Part shown: positions 53,326 to 61,064 of the stretch, in pieces | Position numbering within the stretch: position 1 is the stretch's first letter | Layout: each line of letters begins with the position of its first letter | DNA from: Bacteroidaceae bacterium | Lineage (GTDB): Bacteria; Bacteroidota; Bacteroidia; Bacteroidales; Bacteroidaceae | Length of the DNA stretch: 64,000 bases | Assembly (NCBI GenBank): GCA_017645305.1 | Contig: JAGCPD010000067.1 | Coordinates: forward strand, 1-64,000 | Direction of reading: 5' to 3' | Made by a program: the position numbers and the translations under genes | Notes under the pieces: generated by a model | Told to the model about the DNA's origin: nothing | Databases searched by the model: none | The model's input: the letters and a program-made list of their open reading frames with translations, nothing else

Positions 53326-55350
53326 ATGAAACTCAGAAACATCCTATTCTGCGCAACATTCGCGCTCACCACCCTGTCTGTTCAGGCACAAGAAAATATT
53401 ATCACAGTAAACGCAAAGAAACTTGGTGCCACCATCCAGCCAACAATGTACGGCATCTTCTTCGAGGACATCAACTACGCTGCTGACGGCGGTCTATATG
53501 CCGAGCTGGTGAAGAACCGCAGCTTCGAGTTCCCCAATCCCTTCACAGGATGGGACATCTCCGGGCAGGTGACGTTGAGGAACGACGGTCCCTTTGACAA
53601 GAACCCCCACTATGTCCGTCTGTCTCCCTCGGGACACCGCGACAAGCACTCGATGATAGAGAACCACGGCTTCTTTGGCATCGGTGTGAAAGGTGGCGAA
53701 GAGTACCGTTTCTCTGTCTGGGCACGTGTGCCGGACGGCGGCAATGCCAAGATTTGGATTGATTTGGTAGATAATGCCACGATGGAGGAAGACCAGAAAC
53801 TGGGCAACGCAGGAGTAGATATCAGTGGCAAGGAATGGAAGAAATACACTGCCATCATCAAGCCGAGACGTACCTTTGCCAAAGCTCACCTGCGTGTGTG
53901 GGGCGACGGCAAGGTGACGACTGACCTGGAACACATCAGCCTCTTTCCCGTGAAGACTTATAAAGGACACGAGAACGGGTTGCGTATGGACGTGGCACAG
54001 AAGCTGGAAGACCTGCATCCGGGCGTGTTCCGTTTCCCTGGTGGCTGCATCGTAGAGGGAACGGACTTGGCAACCCGCTACCAATGGAAGAATACTGTAG
54101 GCCCCGTTGAAAACCGCCCACTGAATGAGAACCGCTGGCACTACACCTTCACCCAGCGTTACTTCCCCGATTACTTCCAGAGCTATGGCCTCGGCTTCTT
54201 CGAGTACTTCCAGCTCTCTGAGGAGATTGGTGCCGAACCGCTGCCCGTACTGAATGTGGGAATGGCCTGTCAGTACCAGAATGGTGACGATGCACACGCC
54301 CCAGCCACCAAGGAAGGTCTGCAGCAGTTCATTGACGACTGCATAGACCTCATAGACTTTGCCAACGGTGACCCTGCCACCAACCAGTGGGCAAAACTTC
54401 GTGCCGACATGGGACATCCCGAACCCTTCAACCTGAAATTCCTGGCCATCGGAAACGAGCAATGGGAGAAGCCTTTCTTTGACCGACTGGCTATCATCGC
54501 TCCCGAGGTTCGCAAGGTGCATCCCGAAATAAAGCTTATCGGTACCAGCGGCCCCAACGCAGAGGACGACCACTTCCGCAACGGATGGAAGGCGATGCGT
54601 GAGTTGAAGGCCGACCTGGTAGATGAACATTTCTATCGTGATATTCAGTGGTACAAAGACTGGATGAACCGCTACAGCGACCGCGAGTTCTATACCAAGG
54701 ACGGCCCGCGTGTGTTTGCCGGCGAATGGGCTTGCCATGATCGGGGTAAGAAATACAACCATGCGGGAGCCAGCATCTACGAGGCTGCCTTCATGACTAA
54801 CATCGAGCGCAATGCCGACTTGGTTCACATGGCTACCTACGCACCGCTCTTTGCCCACATGGAGGGCTGGCAGTGGCGTCCCGACCTCATCTGGTACGAC
54901 AACCTTACCACCGCCCGCACCGCATCGTACTATGTACAGCAGCTATACATGCTTAATTGCGGAACGAATGTCCTGCCCACAACCATCAGTCTGAATGGCG
55001 GCACACCCGCTGCCAACCCTGTGGAGAAAGGGAAGGACGGTGTCTTTGCCAGTGCCGTGATGGACAAGGACAAGAATGAAATCATCGTGAAAGTCATCAA
55101 CACTCAGGAGAAGGCCAGTACCGCAAGCATCAACATCACAGGTCTGAAACTCAAGACCTTCCCCACTTCCGCCGAGGTCATCACCTTGGATTGCAGCAAC
55201 TACGATGCAGAGAACGTACCCGGAAAGCCCGAGGTAGTAAATCCCAAGAGCAGCACCACAGCCATCACAGCAGAGAAGGGTAATCTCATCCTCTCCCCCA
55301 CCATTCCGGCAAAGACCTTCCAACTCTTCAAAGTGAAACTTATTAAATAA
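53326..55350 (+). CDS. GH51 alpha-L-arabinofuranosidase
   Basis: 674 residues with a signal peptide (ending SVQAQ). The opening NAKKLGATIQPTMYGIFFEDINYAADGGLYAELVKNRSFEF is the GH51 N-terminus. A CBM4-like insert (about 75-210, SPSGHRDKHSMIENHGFFGIGVKGGEEYRFSVWARV) precedes the barrel. RFPGGCIVEG, then acid/base Glu378 in AIGNEQWEK and probable nucleophile Glu467 in FAGEWACHD; a C-terminal beta domain follows. It releases arabinose side chains from arabinoxylan or arabinan outside the cytosol, completing the hemicellulose theme. Confidence 0.95.
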   Translation: MKLRNILFCATFALTTLSVQAQENIITVNAKKLGATIQPTMYGIFFEDINYAADGGLYAELVKNRSFEFPNPFTGWDISGQVTLRNDGPFDKNPHYVRLSPSGHRDKHSMIENHGFFGIGVKGGEEYRFSVWARVPDGGNAKIWIDLVDNATMEEDQKLGNAGVDISGKEWKKYTAIIKPRRTFAKAHLRVWGDGKVTTDLEHISLFPVKTYKGHENGLRMDVAQKLEDLHPGVFRFPGGCIVEGTDLATRYQWKNTVGPVENRPLNENRWHYTFTQRYFPDYFQSYGLGFFEYFQLSEEIGAEPLPVLNVGMACQYQNGDDAHAPATKEGLQQFIDDCIDLIDFANGDPATNQWAKLRADMGHPEPFNLKFLAIGNEQWEKPFFDRLAIIAPEVRKVHPEIKLIGTSGPNAEDDHFRNGWKAMRELKADLVDEHFYRDIQWYKDWMNRYSDREFYTKDGPRVFAGEWACHDRGKKYNHAGASIYEAAFMTNIERNADLVHMATYAPLFAHMEGWQWRPDLIWYDNLTTARTASYYVQQLYMLNCGTNVLPTTISLNGGTPAANPVEKGKDGVFASAVMDKDKNEIIVKVINTQEKASTASINITGLKLKTFPTSAEVITLDCSNYDAENVPGKPEVVNPKSSTTAITAEKGNLILSPTIPAKTFQLFKVKLIK

Positions 55351-55538
55351 GACAATCTCAGGCAGCAACCAACGAGGCTATAAAAAGACAATTTGACTTA
55401 GAAAAAACTTCCGTTTTTTGCTGTTTTATGAAAGAAAATCAGTACCTTTGTGCCCAGAAAACAAAAATCGCGGAAAGGTGTATATTTAACACTCTTAAAA
55501 ATCGCGGAAAGGTGTAATAGCGAAATTTTGGAAAAGCA
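55351..55538 (+). promoter_or_regulatory. Promoter with twin 20-bp repeats, relic of a lost gene's control region
   Basis: TTTTG (55416-55420) and TACCTTTG (55443-55450) form a promoter. Two identical copies of AAAAATCGCGGAAAGGTGTA follow at 55463-55482 and 55497-55516, and then a start codon at 55539 that opens only a truncated ORF. The repeats look like operator sites for the original gene. Confidence 0.6.
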
Positions 55539-55589
55539 ATGAGACGCAAGATTTACGATAACCTACTGAGGTTACCATTTCCAGATTGA
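55539..55589 (+). pseudogene. N-terminal stub of an AAA-family ATPase (DUF4143 type)
   Basis: ATG 55539 reads MRRKIYDNLL and then six unrelated residues to a stop. The ten residues match the usual beginning of Bacteroidetes AAA/DUF4143 ATPases (M(K/R)RKIY..LL.WK). The homology stops where a remnant of another gene begins on the opposite strand, so an old deletion joined the two. Family assignment rests on ten residues and the intact promoter. Confidence 0.4.
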
Positions 55590-55750
55590 AATACTCCTTC
55601 TCATGAGTCTGCGTTTTGCCTTCCATAGCACCATGTTTTAGTGGTATTTGCAAATTTTGCGACTACCACTTCATCACCCAGTTCCTCCCAGAGTGCATTG
55701 TTTATGTGCTTACTGATGGGCTTATAGTCACGCCCAAACAGCGTTGTCAT
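55570..55750 (-). pseudogene. Frameshifted remnant of a RhuM-family protein
   Basis: On the minus strand, one frame gives LFGRDYKPISKHINNALWEELGDEVVVAKFANTTK (about 55738-55637). After a frameshift near 55635, another frame gives KHGAMEGKTQTHEKEYFNLEM. Together these match the core of virulence RhuM family proteins (FGRDYk.I.KHI.NAL.EEL...VVAKFATTt.HGA.eGKTQTH..eYyNLDM). Start and end are missing. About 190 bases further left in plus coordinates (55751-55941) I see nothing definite. Confidence 0.55.
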
Positions 55751-55941
55751 TTACTTTGCGCATAATGTCATCTCCCACTATAATTATTTTATTACGCTTT
55801 TTTATGGCAATCCACACATTTTCGTGCTAAACGGATTACACTTTTCAATCGAAACGACCAAACAAATGTTTAGAATCTTTCGCAAATTCGTAATATTTTT
55901 ACAGTCTCTATATGCTACCAACGCAGCCTCGCAAGAAGCAA

Positions 55942-56058
55942 CTACCCCATGAACATGAAAAGCCCTAAAAATAGCTGAGCCGCCTCAAATAATCCGTTGA
56001 GGCTAAGAGGGCTGTCTTCGATAGCTTCAAGAGGTTTTTTGTTGCCAAGCTGTTCCAT
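55942..56058 (-). CDS. 38-residue third ORF coupled to the PIN toxin gene
   Basis: ATG 56058 shares its A with the TAA stop of the PIN gene (TAATG), the tightest translational coupling, and the frame runs 38 codons to TAG at 55942. The product starts MEQLGNKKPLEAIEDSPLSL and ends with a hydrophobic segment rich in Phe, Leu and Met (FEAAQLFLGLFMFMG). I recognise no family. It could be a small membrane peptide belonging to the toxin-antitoxin unit, or chance read-through. A hairpin GCCTCAA/TTGAGGC (55982-56003) lies inside it. Confidence 0.4.
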   Translation of the reverse strand: MEQLGNKKPLEAIEDSPLSLNGLFEAAQLFLGLFMFMG

Positions 56059-56471
56059 TATAGAATCCCTTCGCGCCTCAGTATCTCCAGCATCTCAGCA
56101 GGTGTAACGACAATTGGCTTCTTGGGAAAATGTTTTATGTTTCCTGTCACAAGATAAGCATCCTCCTTCGACAGAGCCACCTCATAGAACACCATATCTT
56201 TGGGGTCTGGAAATAACTCGTTGTTCAATATACGTTCTCCACGAACGCCATTGGTGACAATCTTGTCTAATGCCCATTTGATAAGATGCTCTGGGATGTC
56301 AAACTTCTTGCGATGCAATACTTCAGAATACTCACTGAGGATTTCGTCATTGTAAACGGGTGTCAGCTTACATTGCATTACTGCCTCCCAGACCTTGGAA
56401 GTAGCTGCTTCCAAATTCTTGGTGATATATGCCGACACTATTACATTTGTGTCAATAACCGCTTTAATCAT
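56058..56471 (-). CDS. PIN-domain ribonuclease toxin (COG1569-like)
   Basis: 137 residues. PIN fold with acidic active-site residues: KAVIDTNVIVSAY at the N-terminus (Asp near 7), Glu in LSEYSEVLHRKKF, and DPKDMVFYEVALSKEDAYLVTGNIKHFP near the C-terminus, typical of the family annotated as putative TA toxin, PIN family. It is expected to cleave RNA. Its ATG overlaps the antitoxin stop (ATGA), and a 38-codon ORF is coupled to its own stop. Confidence 0.9.
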   Translation of the reverse strand: MIKAVIDTNVIVSAYITKNLEAATSKVWEAVMQCKLTPVYNDEILSEYSEVLHRKKFDIPEHLIKWALDKIVTNGVRGERILNNELFPDPKDMVFYEVALSKEDAYLVTGNIKHFPKKPIVVTPAEMLEILRREGIL

Positions 56472-56782
56472 AATGTCGCCTTTTCTCGTGCAGCCCTTTC
56501 TTCACGTGCCAGCCGTATTTCCTCATTGATTTCATCCAGCGTGAGCTCTGGTCTGTCGCTGGAAGCGACCATTTTCCTAAATTCACGGAATTCTTTCAGA
56601 GCCTGGTCTTCCACTTCAGTAGGATTTGCACTTATCCTAAAGGGAATGCCACGTGTCCTTACAACAGCATTCGCAAAAATGTTGATAGCAGCGTTTACAC
56701 TCATACCCATACGTGAGCAGAGAGCATCAAAGTTCTGTTTCAGTTGTGAGTCCATTCTCACTGTCATAGATACCTGTGCCAT
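56468..56782 (-). CDS. RelB/DinJ-family antitoxin
   Basis: 104 residues. The N-terminal ribbon-helix-helix (AQVSMTVRMDSQLKQNFDALCSRMGMSVNAAINIFANAVVRTRGIPF) matches DinJ/RelB; the tail is an acidic and basic helix (LTLDEINEEIRLAREERAAREKATL) for toxin binding. DinJ normally pairs with YafQ/RelE-type toxins, but here the partner is a PIN ribonuclease. Autoregulation through the RHH domain is expected; the promoter -7 lies at 56811-56818. Confidence 0.9.
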   Translation of the reverse strand: MAQVSMTVRMDSQLKQNFDALCSRMGMSVNAAINIFANAVVRTRGIPFRISANPTEVEDQALKEFREFRKMVASSDRPELTLDEINEEIRLAREERAAREKATL

Positions 56783-56810
56783 ATTTTTTCTATTAATTAG
56801 TTTCGCTCGG

Positions 56811-56818
56811 CAAAGATA
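56811..56818 (-). promoter_or_regulatory. -7 element of the toxin-antitoxin operon
   Basis: TATCTTTG on the minus strand, 29 bases before ATG 56782; the -33 region is unclear. Confidence 0.5.
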
Positions 56819-56824
56819 AACAAT

Positions 56825-57098
56825 TTATTCCATTCTACCATCATTTTGACGTAAAATTACGCCATTTTGACAAGAAATAGCTATTCCCGACTCCTTAATT
56901 GAGCTTCGCTCACTCCCGCCTCGCTCTTCCCATAGTGTAGCCATACTCAAACAGAATGCTATGGATATCAAGGGCATAGCAAGGGTTTTCAGTGCAAAGC
57001 CAGCCTTTACTCTCGCTTCACCTTCGCTATTTCTTCGCTCCTCCATGCTGTTTTAGTATGCTTAGAGCGAAGGAGGAACGAAAGAAGAGCGAGAGGAA
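56825..57098 (-). other. Possible dispersed element with a 73-codon ORF (56825-57046)
   Basis: The minus-strand frame from ATG 57046 includes KAGFALKTLAMPLISIAFCLSMATLW. The DNA is full of related GCTTCGCTC/CTTCGCTCC words on one side (56904-57046) and GAGCGAAGGAGG, GAAGAGCGAGAGG on the other (57066-57098), partly inverted. I recall similar short hypothetical proteins in other Bacteroidales, which would fit a dispersed repeat rather than a true gene. No function assigned. 57099-57210 shows nothing definite. Confidence 0.3.
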
Positions 57099-57210
57099 AC
57101 CGAACTAACAGTTTGCCATTGTCAGATTCGGACGTCAAGGATCTTAGACAAATGTCAAAATATTTCATTATTATATGTAACATCCTTCAAGATGCCCTAA
57201 AACAGGCACT

Positions 57211-57276
57211 CGATTCATTACATGAGATGAATCGATTCACTTCACATTCTGAATCGACTCAAAATATTGGATGAAT
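57211..57276. repeat. 22-bp tandem array downstream of the methylase gene, three units
   Basis: Units start at 57211, 57233 and 57255: CGATTCA or CGACTCA at the beginning, TGAAT at the end, middle variable. The junction creates the palindrome TGAATCGATTCA (57228-57239). It lies 66 bases from the methylase stop. Confidence 0.8.
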
Positions 57277-57341
57277 TAACTGGATGCAGGATACCCTTTT
57301 GAATATGTAAATACTTTTTGTTCACATATCCCCCACTGATA

Positions 57342-60300
57342 TCAACTCCTTGTATCTTTCATTGCTTTATCCAAAGCACGAGCTTCTTCTATTGCAAGTT
57401 CGGTTAATTGTTCAGTGCTTAACAATTGGGGATCATCAAATGTTATTGTGTATTCTTCGCCATCGGGATTTGTGTATGTGATGATGTCCTCTTCTTCTCG
57501 GATATAACCTATCAGGTAAGTTCTATCTTGGACTTCATGAACCATTCGATACCCTCTGTTGTCTTTTGGTTTCTTAATCCAGACATTACCTCTGTCTGAG
57601 CTGAAACCATCCTGATAATCACCTAATTTGATATATTCGTCATCCACTTCAAGGTAATAGCCTAACTCCGAAAGGACGACACGACAGTCATGGGACAGGA
57701 AATACTTGCTCGACTTCGTGAAGGGAACACTCTCAACGAAATGCCACTCAGATTCATTGTCACCATCAGATTCGACATCATCTTCTCCCTCGTCATCCTC
57801 ATCCCCTTCATCCAAGAAATCCTCATCATCATCTTCTTCCAATGGGGGCATTGTTCGTGGAAGAACCCTCCTTTTGTTATTCTCTTCCTGTTGACTGTCA
57901 GCCTCATATTCCTCTCGTGTGAATGGTGGATTAGGGTCAACAATGAGGACTTCATCGTAAGTTAGGCCATAGAGGTGATAGACGATACGGTCGATTTCTT
58001 GCTCTAAAATTTTGTCACCTCCTTTTTCTATTATCTTGTTAACAAGTGAGATAATAGCATCCTTATACCTTTTATTGTATGGCAATGGAATAGATTTTAT
58101 TTGGTTTCCATTCAAATCAAAATAGTTCCCGGATACTTTAGTTGAACTGTACTTATATTCAAACCAAAAATTTGTAATTTTACTATTTATGACACCCACT
58201 ACAAATTGATTCTCAATAAATGTATTATATCTTGGAGTGAGATAATAGATTCTATCCAATAGTATCAAATCCTTTTCTTTTATGGCAGACTTAAGATAAC
58301 GAACTGTTCTAGGTAGGACTACCATTTCAGAAGAAAATCTTTGAGCATACTCCGTGTCAACATACAAAATATCTCCTTTTATGCAGTATTTATCAACATT
58401 TTTTGATTTTATAGCAGGATATATCTCTAAATCAAAATCTACTTTATTGTTGGCCAGTCCTCTTGCGACATCATAATATGTGGATATAAAGGTTTTTGAT
58501 TTGTCAATTTTCCCAATTACTTTTATGGTCTTATCATCTGAAGGTATAATGAAATTGCAGTCTTCTGAATCAAATATAGTCTGGTCAAATGTTATTGCAT
58601 CATTTGCATTTAGGTTTAAAACCTTGGAAATATCATCCGGTCTATAATACTTTACTCTATTATGTTGATTGTTATTTCTTTCAAGAAGCAAAACACATGG
58701 ATAAGTCATTGCATTCTCGAAAACAGATAGTTGAGATATATCCACAATTGATTTTATACAACTTTCTCGCATTATCATTTTGCGGCATCCCTTACCATAG
58801 TCAGAATTGAAAAATTTTATTGGATTAATATAGCACAAAAAGCCATCAGAGCGCAAGGATTTGAGGCCGCGCTCTATGAAAAGCAGATAAATATCATATT
58901 GTTTTTTTGCACTAGAATACAGTATCTCGTAATTATGTTTGTCTTTTTCTGATAAACTGGTCCTACGTATATATGGTGGATTCCCAATCACAATGTCAAA
59001 GCCTCCTTTAGAGAAAACATCATAGAACCACGTATGCCAAAGCATGAATTGGTTGTTACCAGTTAGGTCTGGGTCTCCTTCTTCCATTTCTATTCCAATT
59101 TCAGAAAGCTGTTTCTTAACGTTCTCAACAATCTCTTTCTTCAGCTGTTTCTTCGTCTTGGATTCTGTGCATTGGTAGTATTGAGAAAGCTTGTCTCTCA
59201 GTTCTTTACGATAGACATCCAACATGTTATCAAAAAGTGACAGGTTGCCATCGTCTTTTTTCTCTGTTACTGTTGACAGGTCGTAGCCTTCATATTGTTC
59301 CAGCAAGGAGTTACCTTGCATTATCTTGAAGTCGAGGTTGGGTAAAGCCTGGGGTGTTTCTTCATCCACAATGAGGGAGAGCCAGAAACGGAGTCGGGCG
59401 ATATCAACTGCTCCTCGTTCTATATCAACGCCATAGATGTTCTGCTGGATGATGTGCTTCTTGATTTCTGCAGCCTTGCTCTGCTCGATTCCTTCGAGGG
59501 CTGTACGGCAAAGGAAGAGTTCTTTTAACAAGCCCATAGGAAATGCACCAGAGCCAATAGCTGGGTCACATATTTTGACATCTTTAAGAGCCTCAACCAC
59601 TTGCTGACGGAACTTGTTGTTCGTGCCAAGCGTATCTGCATTGTGCGTGGTTACAAACTGACGGAGCGATTCTTTCGTAGCTTCGTCCTCTATGCCTGTC
59701 TGCAAATAGGCAATAAGGCTTTCGCGACACATATAAGTGACAATCTCCTTTGGCGTATAGAAAGCACCTTTGTCCTTGTTGTCTTCCAAAAGATTCTCGA
59801 AAATGCGGCCCAACATTTCTGGGTCAACACCAACTTCTGCATCATCAGGATCGTTTTCGTCGATGGTGAAGTTGTAGCTGCTGAAAAAGTCGAGCAATGA
59901 TTGCATATACTTGGCAGGCAAGGGGAACTCCGCTTCATCTGCTGCCTCACGCTCAAACAAGCCACCATTCAAGTATGGTACCTTGAATTGATAATTGAAA
60001 ATTCTTGGACGCTCTTGCGCCAAGGCGCGATTGTAGTCGCGGAAGAACAATTGAGAATTATCTCCTTTGCGCTCTGTGTTGAGGTCGTTGAAGAGGGTTT
60101 CAAGTACGCTATCTACAAAGTGGTCCTTGTCATTACACCCCTCAAAGAGGTGCTGAATGAACTCTGCATCGCCATTGCCCCAAGGTTCATTGGCGGGCAC
60201 ACCCAACCAACCCTTCTTCTGGAGGAACTGGAGGAATACCAGTCGCCCCATCAGTTTCTTTACATAATCACGAACCGCTTTCTCTGGATTTGCGAAATGT

Positions 60301-60971
60301 GCGAACTGTCGCATGATATACTGGTTGGGCTTGCCTTCCTGCCTTTCCTCCCACTTGTTGGCGACCTTCACCATCCTTTTGCCTGTAACATAGAAGATAA
60401 TGTCCTCATATTGTTGCTTGTAGCCCTTGAAGAACATATCGCTGACAGCCTCCACAGAGAAGGCTTTTGTAAGGTCTTTCAAAGAAAGTTCGCTGTCTCT
60501 TAGTTTCTCAAACTGCTGAATGGCTGTACGGCTGCGATGACCCTCACCCAATAGATAGGTGAAACGTTTGGTGTCTGTGGATTCCTTCTTGTAGGTGCCA
60601 TCCTCTGCAAAGTTCCACGACTCGCTGACGTATGAGAAGCGGAGTACACTCTCGTTCTTCCTGTAGCAGAACATGAAGGCTCCGGCATTGCCGTTTCCTC
60701 GCCAAGCTGTAAGCAACATATCACGGATGCCTCGACGGTTGCGTTCTATGTCAACACTATCAGACAGTTCCACTTCATAGACAGATATGGTTCGCTCGTC
60801 TGATAGCGTAATCGTCCCAAGCCAAAGGGCTTGCTTGGAGAACTGGCTACTGGTAGGTACTACGGAAGGCGCGTTCCAGAACTTTACCCTGCTGCCAAAA
60901 ATGTCGTGAAGCAGTCTCTGCCAACCTTCGCGATTGTATTTCGATTCGATAACCTCTTTGTAATTCACCAT
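57342..60971 (-). CDS. Eco57I-type N6-adenine DNA methylase / restriction-modification protein
   Basis: 1209 residues. The N-terminal 330 residues have no motif I recognise. The methylase core has FYTPKEIVTYMCRESL, motif I DPAIGSGAFPMGLL (Asp469), IYGVDIERGAVDIARLRFWLSL, and catalytic NPPYIRR (Asn664). About 690-990 is a target-recognition-like region, and about 1040-1067 is strongly acidic (EEDDDEDFLDEGDEDDEGEDD). No PD-ExK nuclease is obvious. Downstream partner of a PLD-SNF2 helicase, separated by 93 bases of heptamer repeat. Size and neighbour resemble DISARM class 1, BREX PglX and type IIG/ISP-like systems, without an exact match. Confidence 0.88.
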   Translation of the reverse strand: MVNYKEVIESKYNREGWQRLLHDIFGSRVKFWNAPSVVPTSSQFSKQALWLGTITLSDERTISVYEVELSDSVDIERNRRGIRDMLLTAWRGNGNAGAFMFCYRKNESVLRFSYVSESWNFAEDGTYKKESTDTKRFTYLLGEGHRSRTAIQQFEKLRDSELSLKDLTKAFSVEAVSDMFFKGYKQQYEDIIFYVTGKRMVKVANKWEERQEGKPNQYIMRQFAHFANPEKAVRDYVKKLMGRLVFLQFLQKKGWLGVPANEPWGNGDAEFIQHLFEGCNDKDHFVDSVLETLFNDLNTERKGDNSQLFFRDYNRALAQERPRIFNYQFKVPYLNGGLFEREAADEAEFPLPAKYMQSLLDFFSSYNFTIDENDPDDAEVGVDPEMLGRIFENLLEDNKDKGAFYTPKEIVTYMCRESLIAYLQTGIEDEATKESLRQFVTTHNADTLGTNNKFRQQVVEALKDVKICDPAIGSGAFPMGLLKELFLCRTALEGIEQSKAAEIKKHIIQQNIYGVDIERGAVDIARLRFWLSLIVDEETPQALPNLDFKIMQGNSLLEQYEGYDLSTVTEKKDDGNLSLFDNMLDVYRKELRDKLSQYYQCTESKTKKQLKKEIVENVKKQLSEIGIEMEEGDPDLTGNNQFMLWHTWFYDVFSKGGFDIVIGNPPYIRRTSLSEKDKHNYEILYSSAKKQYDIYLLFIERGLKSLRSDGFLCYINPIKFFNSDYGKGCRKMIMRESCIKSIVDISQLSVFENAMTYPCVLLLERNNNQHNRVKYYRPDDISKVLNLNANDAITFDQTIFDSEDCNFIIPSDDKTIKVIGKIDKSKTFISTYYDVARGLANNKVDFDLEIYPAIKSKNVDKYCIKGDILYVDTEYAQRFSSEMVVLPRTVRYLKSAIKEKDLILLDRIYYLTPRYNTFIENQFVVGVINSKITNFWFEYKYSSTKVSGNYFDLNGNQIKSIPLPYNKRYKDAIISLVNKIIEKGGDKILEQEIDRIVYHLYGLTYDEVLIVDPNPPFTREEYEADSQQEENNKRRVLPRTMPPLEEDDDEDFLDEGDEDDEGEDDVESDGDNESEWHFVESVPFTKSSKYFLSHDCRVVLSELGYYLEVDDEYIKLGDYQDGFSSDRGNVWIKKPKDNRGYRMVHEVQDRTYLIGYIREEEDIITYTNPDGEEYTITFDDPQLLSTEQLTELAIEEARALDKAMKDTRS

Positions 60972-60972
60972 G

Positions 60973-61063
60973 GTAATTTACGATTTAACCATTTACGATT
61001 TACTATTTATTTACGATTTAGCTATTTAGTTATTTACAATGGCAGTATGTTATTCACTTTTCA
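60973..61063. repeat. TTTACGA-type heptamer repeat between helicase and methylase
   Basis: ATTTACGATTTAACCATTTACGATTTAC and further TTTA-based units fill nearly the whole gap, ending in TTCACTTTTCACTT, the same word as in the in-gene repeats. Confidence 0.8.
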
Positions 61064-61064
61064 C

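Noticed and set aside
53494..54858. 454-codon open frame antisense to the GH51 gene
   Set aside because: Shadow of a strongly conserved enzyme; no start context, promoter or recognisable motif.
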